From assembly GCF_021533215.1 (NCBI RefSeq), contig NZ_JAJNKA010000005.1:310001-374000 (forward strand): 64,000 nt of DNA, given 5' to 3'. The DNA is from Portibacter lacus (GTDB taxonomy: Bacteria > Bacteroidota > Bacteroidia > Chitinophagales > Saprospiraceae). The position numbers and the translations under genes were made by a program. The notes below the pieces were generated by a model. The model was not told where the DNA came from. It saw only the letters and a program-made list of their open reading frames with translations, and ran no database searches. Shown in pieces: positions 19,587-28,660 of the stretch. Positions within the stretch are counted from its first letter, which is position 1; each line of letters begins with the position of its first letter.

Positions 19587-21020
19587 ATGGAATCAAAATA
19601 TAACAAAACGAGGAGGGATTTCTTAAAAGAGATGAGTGCGGCGAGTCTTGCAGCGGCGGCAGTGAGTATTCCTGGAGTAAGCTTTTTAAGCTCTTGTGAT
19701 AGCCCTGCTAAGATGGCTGCTTCAGCAGATACCGTGATTCTATTATGGATGGCAGGAGGAATGGCACATACGGAAACCTTTGACCCTAAGGCATATATTC
19801 CTTATTCTAAAGGAATAGAGAGTAAGAAAGTTTTAAGTACCTTCCCTAAGGTTCCTACCATCGTCGATGATTTGTATTTTTCAGAAGGACTTGAAGATAT
19901 CGGAAGCGTGATGGATAAGGGAGCCATTATTCGATCATATAAGTCAGGTGATCTCGGACACATTCTTCATACAAGACATCAATATCATTGGCACACATGC
20001 TATGAACCACCACAAACGGTGCAAGCACCACATATCGGAGCTTGGATCGCAAAAGAACTTGGACCAGCGAATCCAGTTATTCCACCTTTTATTTCCATCG
20101 GGCAAAGATTTACAGTTGGTGAAGCGGACGAATTAAAAGCATTTCACTCTGCAGGTTTTCTTGGATCTGAGTACGGTCCCTTCTTAATCCCAGATCCGAG
20201 CTCAGGTCTTGAGAGTGTTAGACCTCCGAAAGGAATGTCTCTGAAAAGATTCGAAGCGAGATATAAATTGTATAAAGAATTAGCCAGTAAGAATGAGACA
20301 TTGGGCAAAGGAAGTGATTACCAGCGAGAATCATTATCTAGGTCAATGGAACAATCTTACCGCTTATTGAATTCTCCTGAATCTAAGGTGTTTGACCTAT
20401 CGCAAGAAAGCAAAGAAGTATATGATAGTTATAACACAGGAAGATTTGGCTTGGGTTGTTTACTTGCTAAAAGATTAGCTCAGAATGGTGGTCGATTTAT
20501 AAGTGTATCCACTGAATATGAGCCATTTTTAGGTTGGGACACACATGAAAATGGTCATCTGAGAGCGAAAAAGATGAAGCAGTATATAGATCGGCCTATT
20601 GCCAATTTAATAAGAGATCTTGATCAGTCTGGACACCTCGATAAAACACTTATCATTCTTGCGAGTGAATTTAGTAGAGATGCTATTTTAGAGGGAAGAC
20701 CGGGCGAAAAAGTTAAAGATCAGGTCAATCAACCAGATGTGATCGAAGATGAAAAGTTTTATGGAATGCACAGACACTTTACAGATGGTAGTTCAATCTT
20801 GATGTGGGGAGGAGGCATCAAAAAAGGGCTGGTTTATGGCAAAACAGCAGATGAAAGGCCATGTTCTTCCATCGAGAATACGGTAGTTATCGATCAAGTT
20901 CACCAGTCCATATATCATGCGCTCGGAATACACCCAGAGACGAATTATAAAATAGAAGGAAGGCCGTTTTACACAACTCCAGATGGCCACGGAGAAGCCA
21001 TTTTAGATTTATTCACATAG
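19587..21020 (+). CDS. DUF1501 family protein (Tat-exported, alkaline-phosphatase-like fold)
   Basis: The 477-residue protein has a twin-arginine leader (TRRDFLKEMS) followed by a hydrophobic stretch and a lipobox-like FLSSC, so it is probably exported folded through Tat and lipidated. The mature part (VILLWMAGGMAHTETFDP at the start; STEYEPFLGWDTHENGH and LIILASEFSRDAILEG later) matches DUF1501, a family related to sulfatases and phosphatases and almost always encoded beside DUF1549/DUF1553 proteins. The biochemical role has not been established. It follows the DUF1549 gene by 8 bp and precedes the DUF1080-DUF6807 gene by 33 bp, so co-transcription is very likely. Confidence 0.88.
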   Translation: MESKYNKTRRDFLKEMSAASLAAAAVSIPGVSFLSSCDSPAKMAASADTVILLWMAGGMAHTETFDPKAYIPYSKGIESKKVLSTFPKVPTIVDDLYFSEGLEDIGSVMDKGAIIRSYKSGDLGHILHTRHQYHWHTCYEPPQTVQAPHIGAWIAKELGPANPVIPPFISIGQRFTVGEADELKAFHSAGFLGSEYGPFLIPDPSSGLESVRPPKGMSLKRFEARYKLYKELASKNETLGKGSDYQRESLSRSMEQSYRLLNSPESKVFDLSQESKEVYDSYNTGRFGLGCLLAKRLAQNGGRFISVSTEYEPFLGWDTHENGHLRAKKMKQYIDRPIANLIRDLDQSGHLDKTLIILASEFSRDAILEGRPGEKVKDQVNQPDVIEDEKFYGMHRHFTDGSSILMWGGGIKKGLVYGKTADERPCSSIENTVVIDQVHQSIYHALGIHPETNYKIEGRPFYTTPDGHGEAILDLFT

Positions 21021-21053
21021 ATACTGAGCCATTTTAATTAAATAGAAAACCAA

Positions 21054-22646
21054 ATGTTTAAAAACTTATTAATTCTAGGACTCGGACTTGTATTGGCTTT
21101 GAATTGTTCAGCACAGTCGGACCTGAAGTTTACCGACTTATTGAACGAGAGCAATCTCGATTCTTGGGATGTACCTGAAGACAACATTTGGTGGTCCATA
21201 GCGGATGGAGTCCTGAATGTAAAAAGCGGACCGAAGAAAAAAGGCTCCATTCTCTGGACGAAAAATACTTACCTAAACTTTGTGATTGAAACTGATTTCT
21301 TGATGGGAGATGGCACAGTAGATTCTGGAATCTTTCTAAGAAGTGAAAAACAACAAGTCCAAATAGGCGAATCAGGTTCTTTGAAGCGAGACATGACAGG
21401 TTCCGTATATATCCCAGGAAAGGGCTATCCAGTAGAAGCTGCTAGAATAAGTGAAATATTGAAGCGAAATGATTGGAATTCGATGAAGGTTATGGTTCTT
21501 GGAAATATATACACCATCTGGGTTAATGAACAGGAAGTTCTGAAGTATGAGTCAGCAGAAACCATAGCAGAAGGACCTATAGGCTTGCAACTGCACCCGG
21601 ATAGAACAATGGAAATCAGTTTTAGAAATTTAAGAATAGCTGAACTACCAAAATCTACATTAGAAGCTAAAATTATGGAGAATAGGATTCAATTAATTCC
21701 TAACAATCAAGAGAAGAAAGTGGATGTTTTTATAGATGGTCAATTTTTCACTTCTTACATTTATCCTAATACGATTAAGAAACCAGTGCTTTATCCATTG
21801 ATTACACCAGAAGGCACAAGAATTACAAGAAATTATCCTTTAGAACCTTCAGCTGGCGAAAGAGTGGATCATCCACACCATGTCGGACTATGGTTTAACT
21901 ATGGTGATGTGAATGGATTAGATTTTTGGAACAATTCAGATGCTATTAAGGAAGAAAAACGATCTGAATACGGGACTATACTTCATAAGTCTGTTAATCA
22001 AATTACGAGTGGTGATGAAGCAGCGTCGCTTGAAGTTACTATGGAGTGGGTTTCACCAGAAGGTAAAGTTCTGATAAAAGAAGACACAAAATTTATTTTT
22101 AAGGGGGAAAATAAAGAATATTCAATCGACAGAATAACTAAATTGACAGCCTTAGAAGCAGTTGATTTCAAAGATAACAAAGAAGGCCTGATCGGAATTA
22201 GGGTGAATAGAGCGCTAGAGCATCCTTCAGATAAGCCTGAAATATTTTCGGACGCTAAGGGCCTCCCGACGAAAGTAGCCGTCTTAAATAATGAAGGTGT
22301 TAATGGAAATTATATCAATGCTGAAGGAATAGAAGGGAAAGCTGTATGGGGGAAAAGATCTAATTGGGTTAACTTAAGGTCGAAAATAGGAGCAGAAAGT
22401 TTATCCCTCGTGATACTTGACCATAAGCAAAATGTGGGCTACCCAACGTATTGGCATGCTAGAGGTTACGGCTTGTTTGCTGCGAATTCGCTAGGTCAAG
22501 CCGCATTTAGTAAAGGCGAAAACGAATTAAATTTTAAATTAAATAAGGGAGAAAGCACAACTTTCAAGCATCAGATCATTGTCGCTAGCAAAGAATTGAG
22601 GAAATCCGATATTGATTCCAGGTTTTTGGAATTTTCAATGAATTAA
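21054..22646 (+). CDS. DUF1080 (3-keto-disaccharide hydrolase-like) - DUF6807 (PmoA-like) fusion protein
   Basis: The 530-residue exported protein has a signal peptide ending near NCSAQS. Residues about 22-205 form a DUF1080 domain (FTDLLNESNLDSWDV, SGIFLRSEK, NDWNSMKVMVLGNIYTIWVN), a concanavalin-like fold linked to 3-keto-glycoside cleavage. Residues about 215-530 match the PmoA-like DUF6807 family (GERVDHPHHVGLWFNYGDVN, AVWGKRSNWVNLR, YPTYWHARGYGLFAANSLG). Both domains occur as separate proteins in glycan-degrading Bacteroidota and Planctomycetes. Here they are one polypeptide placed 25 bp upstream of a Gfo/Idh oxidoreductase, supporting a linked oxidation and elimination of sugars. The exact substrate is unknown. 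Confidence 0.85.
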   Translation: MFKNLLILGLGLVLALNCSAQSDLKFTDLLNESNLDSWDVPEDNIWWSIADGVLNVKSGPKKKGSILWTKNTYLNFVIETDFLMGDGTVDSGIFLRSEKQQVQIGESGSLKRDMTGSVYIPGKGYPVEAARISEILKRNDWNSMKVMVLGNIYTIWVNEQEVLKYESAETIAEGPIGLQLHPDRTMEISFRNLRIAELPKSTLEAKIMENRIQLIPNNQEKKVDVFIDGQFFTSYIYPNTIKKPVLYPLITPEGTRITRNYPLEPSAGERVDHPHHVGLWFNYGDVNGLDFWNNSDAIKEEKRSEYGTILHKSVNQITSGDEAASLEVTMEWVSPEGKVLIKEDTKFIFKGENKEYSIDRITKLTALEAVDFKDNKEGLIGIRVNRALEHPSDKPEIFSDAKGLPTKVAVLNNEGVNGNYINAEGIEGKAVWGKRSNWVNLRSKIGAESLSLVILDHKQNVGYPTYWHARGYGLFAANSLGQAAFSKGENELNFKLNKGESTTFKHQIIVASKELRKSDIDSRFLEFSMN

Positions 22647-22671
22647 TATACAACACATAAAAAATACAAGA

Positions 22672-24048
22672 ATGACTAATCGAAGAACTTTCATTAAAAA
22701 AACAACACTTGCTACAACAGGCGTTGTACTTGGATCATCCGTTATATCAGCAAAGTCATATAGGAATATTATTGGAGCAAATGACAGAGTTGTTCTGGGT
22801 TCAATAGGCATTAGAAGTCGAGGGTATGAATTATTAAAGAGTTTCACAAGTATGTACAATGATAACGTAGTCGTGAAAACGCTATGTGATGTAGATTCTG
22901 ATTTGTTTGCAGAGCGGTTAAAAATAGCTTCAAAGAACCAGAATGGCAATGTGCCGGGAACGGAAACAGATATGCGCCGAATGTTTGAGGATAAAGATAT
23001 AGATGCTGTTGTGAGTGCAGTTCCTAATCACTGGCATGCACTTTCTGCGATATGGGCGTGTCAGGCAGGTAAGCATGTTTATGTCGAAAAGCCAAGCTCA
23101 CATAATGTATGGGAAGGACGGAAGATGGTAGAAGCAGCCAGAAAGTATGATCGAGTTGTTCAAGTTGGCCTTCAGAATAGATCTATTCCGAATGTAATGC
23201 AAGCAATGGAATTCTTACATAGAGGTGGAATCGGTGAAGTCTTTATGGCAAGAGGAACATGTTTCAAACCTAGAGATTCTTTTGGAATATCAGCAGATAG
23301 TAAGCCACCAGCTAATTTGGATTATGATAAATGGTTAGGACCAGCATCTTATCGTGAATACAATGAAAAGCGGGGTCATTACAACTGGCATTGGCACTGG
23401 AATACGGGTAATGGAGATACAGGAAACCAAGGACCACACCAATTTGATATCGCAAGATGGGGATTGAATAAAAAAGTGCATCCTGTGAAAGTCCAGTCTA
23501 TGGGTGGCATATTCGGAATTTCACCACAAGAATGCTCTCAGGAAACACCGAATACGCAAACTTCCGTTTTCGAATATGAAGATGGAAAGATCCTAGAGTT
23601 TGAAACAAGAGGTCGATATACCAATGCCGAGGCACCATTAGGTGTGAAAATTGGTAATTTATTCTTTGGAACTGAAGGTTGGTTAGAAATTAATGGCTCT
23701 ACATGGAAGGCATATAAAGGCAAAGAAACAGAAGCCTTTGCTGGATCAGGAATGGCAGAAGGTGCTGAGGTCGGAGGAGATAGTTCATTTAGAACGGCGC
23801 CGGACAGTAAGGGACACTACGCTAACTTTATTGATAGTGTTCGGTCAGGAAATCGCTTTGATTTGAATTGTGATGTGGAAGTGGGGCATAGATCTACGGT
23901 ACTTCCTTTGATTGCTAATATTGCATATCGAGTGGGTGAAACCCTTAGATTCAATGGTGAATTTGAAGAATTTATCGACAACGAAGAGGCTGATTTGATG
24001 TTAACGAGAAAATATAGATATCCATATATAGTTCCGAAGAATGTCTAG
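22672..24048 (+). CDS. Tat-exported Gfo/Idh/MocA-family sugar oxidoreductase
   Basis: The 458-residue protein has a twin-arginine leader (TNRRTFIKKTTLATTG) and then an NAD(P)-binding Rossmann domain. The family motif EKPSSHNV is at about residue 140. A substrate-binding domain follows with WHWHWNTGNGDTGNQGPHQF, the His/Asn-rich active-site region. Members oxidise a sugar hydroxyl, often at C3, with a tightly bound cofactor when exported. It is the last gene of the six-gene cassette, directly after the DUF1080-DUF6807 gene. Together they could form and cleave 3-keto-glycosides; this is inference from family knowledge and gene order. Confidence 0.92.
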   Translation: MTNRRTFIKKTTLATTGVVLGSSVISAKSYRNIIGANDRVVLGSIGIRSRGYELLKSFTSMYNDNVVVKTLCDVDSDLFAERLKIASKNQNGNVPGTETDMRRMFEDKDIDAVVSAVPNHWHALSAIWACQAGKHVYVEKPSSHNVWEGRKMVEAARKYDRVVQVGLQNRSIPNVMQAMEFLHRGGIGEVFMARGTCFKPRDSFGISADSKPPANLDYDKWLGPASYREYNEKRGHYNWHWHWNTGNGDTGNQGPHQFDIARWGLNKKVHPVKVQSMGGIFGISPQECSQETPNTQTSVFEYEDGKILEFETRGRYTNAEAPLGVKIGNLFFGTEGWLEINGSTWKAYKGKETEAFAGSGMAEGAEVGGDSSFRTAPDSKGHYANFIDSVRSGNRFDLNCDVEVGHRSTVLPLIANIAYRVGETLRFNGEFEEFIDNEEADLMLTRKYRYPYIVPKNV

Positions 24049-24144
24049 GCTTTTTTTATGATAAGGTTCATGGATAATGACACATAAAAATTGAAATAAA
24101 TAAGCGACAGATATCTAGACAGAAATACTTCGACAGTTAGCATT

Positions 24145-24891
24145 CTAAAAATCGCACTCATGCCCATTCACCTTTAGCCATTTTTCGGCATTCTTGTAGT
24201 CAGGCATGATGTCAGATACGATTTTCCAGAAACGATGAGAGTGATTCATTTCTATTAAGTGAGCAAGTTCGTGAATGATGACGTAATCTTGAACTTCTAT
24301 GGGAGCAAATAATAGTCTTGTAGATAAATTGATGTTGGAGGAGGATGAACAAGAACCCCAGTTGGAGGTATTGTACTTAAGCCTTACACTTTTGATGTTC
24401 TTATTAAAATATTGATCATTGATAGCAAAAACTCTGCGCGTAATAATCGGAAGGTATACCTTAGCAACAACTCTACTGATTAAAACGGAAATTTCCCTGT
24501 ATGCTGAAGTTCCATCTGCATCTTTCGCGAGTTTGATCTGAATGGTGTCATCACCGAGATATTTTCCAGAATGACCGACATTGTTACTTTCGACCAATTT
24601 TACTGTAAAAGTGCGATCGTAGAGTGTGAATTGGTGTCCGTCGTGAATAGACTTGGTTTCGAATCTTTTTCGAAATCGATCTTCTATGAGAATCTTATCC
24701 TTTAGCCAAAGGTAGAATCGATCGATCTGTGCTTTCTCTTCTTTCTTATTGAGAAAGAGAGGAAGCCTCAATATGGCGTGCTTTTTCCCGAGGGATGCAC
24801 GGATTGAGTTCCTCCTCTCCTTGTATATTTTGACAGGGACATCCAGATCATCTACCTGGAGTAAATAGGTATTTTGTTTCGGTTTCCCCAA
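24145..24891 (-). CDS. YgjP-type (DUF45) zinc metallopeptidase-like protein
   Basis: The 248-residue protein has the zinc signature HELAHLIEMNHSHRFW (HExxH plus a downstream His) and the preceding NWGSCSSSSNINLSTRLLFA segment, diagnostic of the YgjP/M48-like DUF45 family. Some members are proposed to be UTP pyrophosphatases or regulatory proteases; the role here is not known. No signal peptide is seen. It is the last gene of the gpmI-lipoprotein-serC-ygjP run, with 6 bp between it and serC, and is convergent with the Gfo/Idh gene. Confidence 0.88.
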   Translation of the reverse strand: MGKPKQNTYLLQVDDLDVPVKIYKERRNSIRASLGKKHAILRLPLFLNKKEEKAQIDRFYLWLKDKILIEDRFRKRFETKSIHDGHQFTLYDRTFTVKLVESNNVGHSGKYLGDDTIQIKLAKDADGTSAYREISVLISRVVAKVYLPIITRRVFAINDQYFNKNIKSVRLKYNTSNWGSCSSSSNINLSTRLLFAPIEVQDYVIIHELAHLIEMNHSHRFWKIVSDIMPDYKNAEKWLKVNGHECDF

Positions 24892-24897
24892 TCGATA

Positions 24898-25968
24898 TTA
24901 TGTGTTTTTTTCTTCGAATTTCTTCATTACATCTACTAATGTCTGAACGCCTGCCTTAGGCATTGCATTGTATATAGATGCTCTAAATCCTCCTACAGAA
25001 CGGTGACCTTTCACACCCACACAACCAGCAGCAGCGCAGTCTTTCAAGAATTCCGCCTCTAACGCTTCATCTTTAAGCAAAAAGCAAACATTCATTCTAG
25101 ATCGATCTTCTTTCGCAGCAGTTCCTTCGAATAAAGAATTACGGTCGATTTCATTATATAGTAAATCAGATTTTTCGATGTTTTTCTTTTCCATTGCAGC
25201 AACACCACCATTTTTCTTGATCCACCTTAGTGTCAACATAGACACATAAATAGGATAAACTGGAGGCGTGTTAAATGAAGAATCTTTATCGATGTGTGTC
25301 TGATATTTTAACATCGTAGGTAGTGCTTTCTCTACTTTATTTAAAATATCCTTTTTAACGATAACTAAAGTTACACCTGATGGTCCTAAGTTTTTCTGTG
25401 CTCCTGCATAGATGATTGAAAACTTAGAAATATCTAATGGTCTACTAAATATATCAGATGACATGTCAGCTACGAAAGGAACATCTGTTTCTGGCCAGTT
25501 AAATATTTCAGTCCCAAAGATCGTATTGTTACTAGTCAGGTGCAGATATTTATAATCAGAAGGAATATCATAACCTGTAGGAATGTAGTTGTAATTTTTA
25601 TCTTTAGAAGATGCAACAACTTCAATTTCTCCGAACAGTTTAGCTTCTTTAATAGCCTTCGAAGACCATGCGCCTGTATCCAGATATCCAGCTTTATCTC
25701 CTTCGTTTAAAAGATTCATAGCAGTCATATAAAATTGAGAGCTTGCTCCACCCGAAAGGAAAAGTACTCCGTATTCATCCGAAACATTTAGCAATTCTCT
25801 TACTAAAGCTTCAGCTTCTTCTAGAACAGAAACAAACTCTTTAGATCTATGGGAAATTTCTAAAATAGATAGACCCATATCCCCAAAAGAGAGCGCAGAT
25901 TTACTTGCTTCTTCGATTACCTCTTGTGCCAAAATTGCTGGCCCGGCATAAAAATTAATTTTCTTCAT
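24898..25968 (-). CDS. serC: Phosphoserine aminotransferase SerC
   Basis: SerC converts 3-phosphohydroxypyruvate and glutamate to phosphoserine in serine biosynthesis. The 356-residue protein starts [20 protein letters not shown] and shows [26 protein letters not shown] and [19 protein letters not shown] with the pyridoxal-phosphate lysine, all typical of the family. Length is normal. It sits 16 bp after the lipoprotein gene and 6 bp before the ygjP-like gene. Placement near gpmI makes sense, because 3-phosphoglycerate feeds both glycolysis and serine synthesis. Confidence 0.97.
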   Translation of the reverse strand: MKKINFYAGPAILAQEVIEEASKSALSFGDMGLSILEISHRSKEFVSVLEEAEALVRELLNVSDEYGVLFLSGGASSQFYMTAMNLLNEGDKAGYLDTGAWSSKAIKEAKLFGEIEVVASSKDKNYNYIPTGYDIPSDYKYLHLTSNNTIFGTEIFNWPETDVPFVADMSSDIFSRPLDISKFSIIYAGAQKNLGPSGVTLVIVKKDILNKVEKALPTMLKYQTHIDKDSSFNTPPVYPIYVSMLTLRWIKKNGGVAAMEKKNIEKSDLLYNEIDRNSLFEGTAAKEDRSRMNVCFLLKDEALEAEFLKDCAAAGCVGVKGHRSVGGFRASIYNAMPKAGVQTLVDVMKKFEEKNT

Positions 25969-25984
25969 GAAATTTTTTTAGTTT

Positions 25985-26500
25985 TTAATATTCAATCAGT
26001 ACCTCTTTCGTTAAATCCTGTGAATACTTATTTTCATCCTCCGATTTTAAATAAAATGACTTTTCGGGGGCAAATATAATAGTCTGTTTGCTTTCTGAAA
26101 GAATGCTCTTTTGCAATCCTGTTATTTCCAGATTAATAATGTCATCTCCACTTTTTTCAATGGTGATTTTTCTCGTGATTAAATCATCCTCTAAAGCAGT
26201 ATATGTGGTCGTATTATCTACGTTTTCCACTTTGTATTTGCCTGCAAGAGAAACTTTGTTGATGTTGTATTTTTTCATCATTTCTAATTCAGGCGTAATG
26301 TCATAGTTTTCTAAATGTTTAGACTCTTCTACACCATTTAACAATACCTTTTTCTCAACACTTGGTTGTATTTTTTGTTCGGCAGAAAGTCCAACTAAAT
26401 AGTTTTCAAGATCAAAGTAGCCTACACCTTGAGTTACGGCCTCTTCCGTAGTGCAAGAGATCATTTGAACCAAGATTAATATGTAGACTAAATATTTCAT
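25985..26500 (-). CDS. Small lipoprotein of unknown function
   Basis: The 171-residue protein has a clear lipoprotein signal (YILILVQMISCTTEE, Cys16). The mature part is predicted to be beta-rich, with the segments YDITPELEMMKKYNIN and KVENVDNTTTYTAL; no known domain was recognised. The start codon overlaps the stop of gpmI by 4 bp, so translation is coupled to a glycolytic gene. That pairing may only reflect operon economy. Confidence 0.72.
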   Translation of the reverse strand: MKYLVYILILVQMISCTTEEAVTQGVGYFDLENYLVGLSAEQKIQPSVEKKVLLNGVEESKHLENYDITPELEMMKKYNINKVSLAGKYKVENVDNTTTYTALEDDLITRKITIEKSGDDIINLEITGLQKSILSESKQTIIFAPEKSFYLKSEDENKYSQDLTKEVLIEY

Positions 26501-28011
26501 TTGATAAGATTAGTTCCTGTCATTTCTTTAGGAATATCAACTTCCATTATTGAAAGTAGGGTATTGGCGACATCGGCTAACTTTCCAGTTTCGATGGTTT
26601 TACCCTTACCGTGATTACTGACATAAAAAATAGGCACCATGTTTACCGTATGTGCTGTATTCGGTGTACCATCGTCATTAATCATATAATCGGAATTACC
26701 ATGATCAGCAATGATGATAAATTCATAGTCGTGTTTTAATCCTGTTTCTACAATTTGTCTAACGCAATCATCTACTTTTTCAGCAGCAACTTGCGCAGCT
26801 TTGAAATCTCCAGTATGTCCGACCATATCAGTGTTTGCAAAATTCAGGCAAACGAAGTCAGGAAGATTAGCATTGATTTCAGCTATAATTTTTGACTTTA
26901 CATCTTCTGCACTCATTTCAGGTTGTAGATCGTAGGTAGCAACCTTAGGAGATGGAACGAGAATTCGAGTTTCCCCAGCGAATTCTTTTTCGCGGCCACC
27001 CGAAAAGAAGAAAGTCACGTGTGGATACTTTTCTGTCTCAGCGATTCGTACTTGAGTCAATCCTGCATTAGCAACAACTTCACCCATGGTGTTCTTTAAG
27101 TTGTCTTTCGTAAAGAGAACTTTAATATTCTTGAAATTAGCATCATAAGTGGTCATGGTCCCGTATTCCAAGTCCAGTTTTTTCATTCCGAATTCAGGAT
27201 GATCTTTTTGGGTAAGAACCTCTGTGATTTGTCTAGGTCGGTCTGTTCTATAGTTGAAAAAGATCACAACATCGCCATCTTTAATTTGAGTGTCATTAAC
27301 CTTAATAGCGGGCATGAACTCATCGGTTTTGCCGTTTTTGTACTCTTCTGCTACCAGGCTAACTGGATCATCAGTAGTGAAATCTGCTATGCCTTTAACA
27401 ATTAAATCATAAGCTTTCTGAGTTCTTTCCCAGCGTGTATCTCTATCCATTGCATAATATCTTCCGATAATGCTGGCAAGTTTAGGGTTTTTTAGGTCAA
27501 TGTATTTTAGTAATTCACGCAGATAACCCTCTCCTGCTTTAGGATCAGTATCTCTACCGTCTAGAAAAGCATGAATAAAGACTTTCTCTAATCCGTATTT
27601 CTCCGTAACGTCAATAAGTGCTTCTAGGTGCTTGATATGAGAATGTACTCCACCATCAGAAAGAAGCCCCATCAGATGGACGGTTTTATTATTCTTTTTC
27701 GCTGAGGTAAGAAGATTAACTAAAACTTCATTCTTTTCGAACTCACCATCTGCAATGGCTTTGTTGATTCTAGTGAAATCTTGATATACGACTCTACCTG
27801 CTCCGATATTTAAGTGACCGACCTCAGAATTACCCATTTGTCCTTCCGGAAGTCCAACATCCATCCCGAAGGTGACTAATTCAGCGTTCGGATAATCTTT
27901 GTATAGGGAATCAATAAATGGAGTATTGGCCTGCGCAATTGCGCTTACTTTTTCATTTTTGCCGTGCCCCCAACCGTCAAGTATTAAGAGGATCGCCTTT
28001 TTATTTGCCAT
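26497..28011 (-). CDS. gpmI: 2,3-bisphosphoglycerate-independent phosphoglycerate mutase GpmI
   Basis: GpmI interconverts 3- and 2-phosphoglycerate in glycolysis and gluconeogenesis with two metal ions. The 504-residue protein has ILLILDGWGHG at the N-terminus, GQMGNSEVGHLNIGAGRVV with the phosphorylated Ser, HAFLDGRDTDPKAG, and the metal-binding IIADHGNSDYM and NTAHTVN segments near the C-terminus. Length is typical. A TAATTTTG box at 28031-28038 lies 20 bp upstream on this strand and resembles the -7 element of Bacteroidota promoters, although no well-spaced -33 element was found. It heads the run gpmI-lipoprotein-serC-ygjP. Confidence 0.97.
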   Translation of the reverse strand: MANKKAILLILDGWGHGKNEKVSAIAQANTPFIDSLYKDYPNAELVTFGMDVGLPEGQMGNSEVGHLNIGAGRVVYQDFTRINKAIADGEFEKNEVLVNLLTSAKKNNKTVHLMGLLSDGGVHSHIKHLEALIDVTEKYGLEKVFIHAFLDGRDTDPKAGEGYLRELLKYIDLKNPKLASIIGRYYAMDRDTRWERTQKAYDLIVKGIADFTTDDPVSLVAEEYKNGKTDEFMPAIKVNDTQIKDGDVVIFFNYRTDRPRQITEVLTQKDHPEFGMKKLDLEYGTMTTYDANFKNIKVLFTKDNLKNTMGEVVANAGLTQVRIAETEKYPHVTFFFSGGREKEFAGETRILVPSPKVATYDLQPEMSAEDVKSKIIAEINANLPDFVCLNFANTDMVGHTGDFKAAQVAAEKVDDCVRQIVETGLKHDYEFIIIADHGNSDYMINDDGTPNTAHTVNMVPIFYVSNHGKGKTIETGKLADVANTLLSIMEVDIPKEMTGTNLIK

Positions 28012-28125
28012 ATCTGTTCTAATTAGAGTGCAAAATTAGTCATTTTCTATTCAATTATAGGAAGTAGTATGTGAAATTTGAACTAAGAAAGTGGTTTGAG
28101 ACGTTAAATATAAAAAAGACGGAAA

Positions 28126-28494
28126 ATGAAGAGACTTTTCTCTGTACTGGTATTTAGTTTATTGGTTAGTATGACCTTTGCTCAGAATAATTTATTCACT
28201 GCAATCGGAAGTTCAGATGTAGCTACATTAAGTAGTAAGTTTGGAAGTGATGTGGAGATCTGCATTGGAACGGAGCAAGATTTTTATTCTAAATCGAGTG
28301 CAACAAAAAGACTTGAGAAATTTTTTGCAGAGGTTCATCCGAAGACTTCAAAGTTTAAGCACAAAGGAAATAATAAGAATAAAACAAGTGAATACTCTGT
28401 AGGAACGATGACTTCTGAGAAAGGAAATTATCGAGTTTTTATCTACTATGAAGGAGAGAAGATCACTGGTTTGATGTTTAATAAGGATGAGTAA
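28126..28494 (+). CDS. DUF4783 family secreted protein
   Basis: The 122-residue protein has a Sec signal peptide (LVFSLLVSMTFAQ). It matches DUF4783, a small Bacteroidota family with an NTF2-like fold: VEICIGTEQDFYSKSSATKR, the FFAEVHPK segment, and TMTSEKGNYRVFIYYEG. The function is unknown; it is probably periplasmic. It stands alone on the plus strand, with a hairpin terminator immediately after its stop codon. Confidence 0.87.
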   Translation: MKRLFSVLVFSLLVSMTFAQNNLFTAIGSSDVATLSSKFGSDVEICIGTEQDFYSKSSATKRLEKFFAEVHPKTSKFKHKGNNKNKTSEYSVGTMTSEKGNYRVFIYYEGEKITGLMFNKDE

Positions 28495-28497
28495 CCG

Positions 28498-28534
28498 TTC
28501 CGCTGGCTAGCGGAAAAATGCCAGCGGGATTTTA
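28498..28534 (+). terminator. Hairpin after DUF4783 gene, with two mutually exclusive stems
   Basis: CCGCTGGC (28500-28507) pairs perfectly with GCCAGCGG (28520-28527) and is followed by GATTTTAG, a terminator-like arrangement 6 bp after the stop codon. An alternative stem TTCCGCT/AGCGGAA (28498-28504 with 28509-28515, loop GGCT) uses the same left arm and is followed by A residues. Only one can form at a time. Confidence 0.6.
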
Positions 28535-28660
28535 GGTTACGAACCTGAACGAACGAATCCGCTGCATAACGGATCGATTACGACAGTGCTCGAAGAGAGA
28601 GAACTGCGAAAGCAGCTGCGGATGCTGAACCCCGCAGGATGAGATGGCAAAGCGCTAACA
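28535..28660. other. Non-coding stretch ahead of the tandem repeat
   Basis: I find no supported gene here. It contains several short inverted elements (for example ATCCG/CGGAT near 28557-28574 and GCAGCTGC) and is visibly richer in G and C than the surroundings. It ends where the 230-bp repeat begins. Confidence 0.4.
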
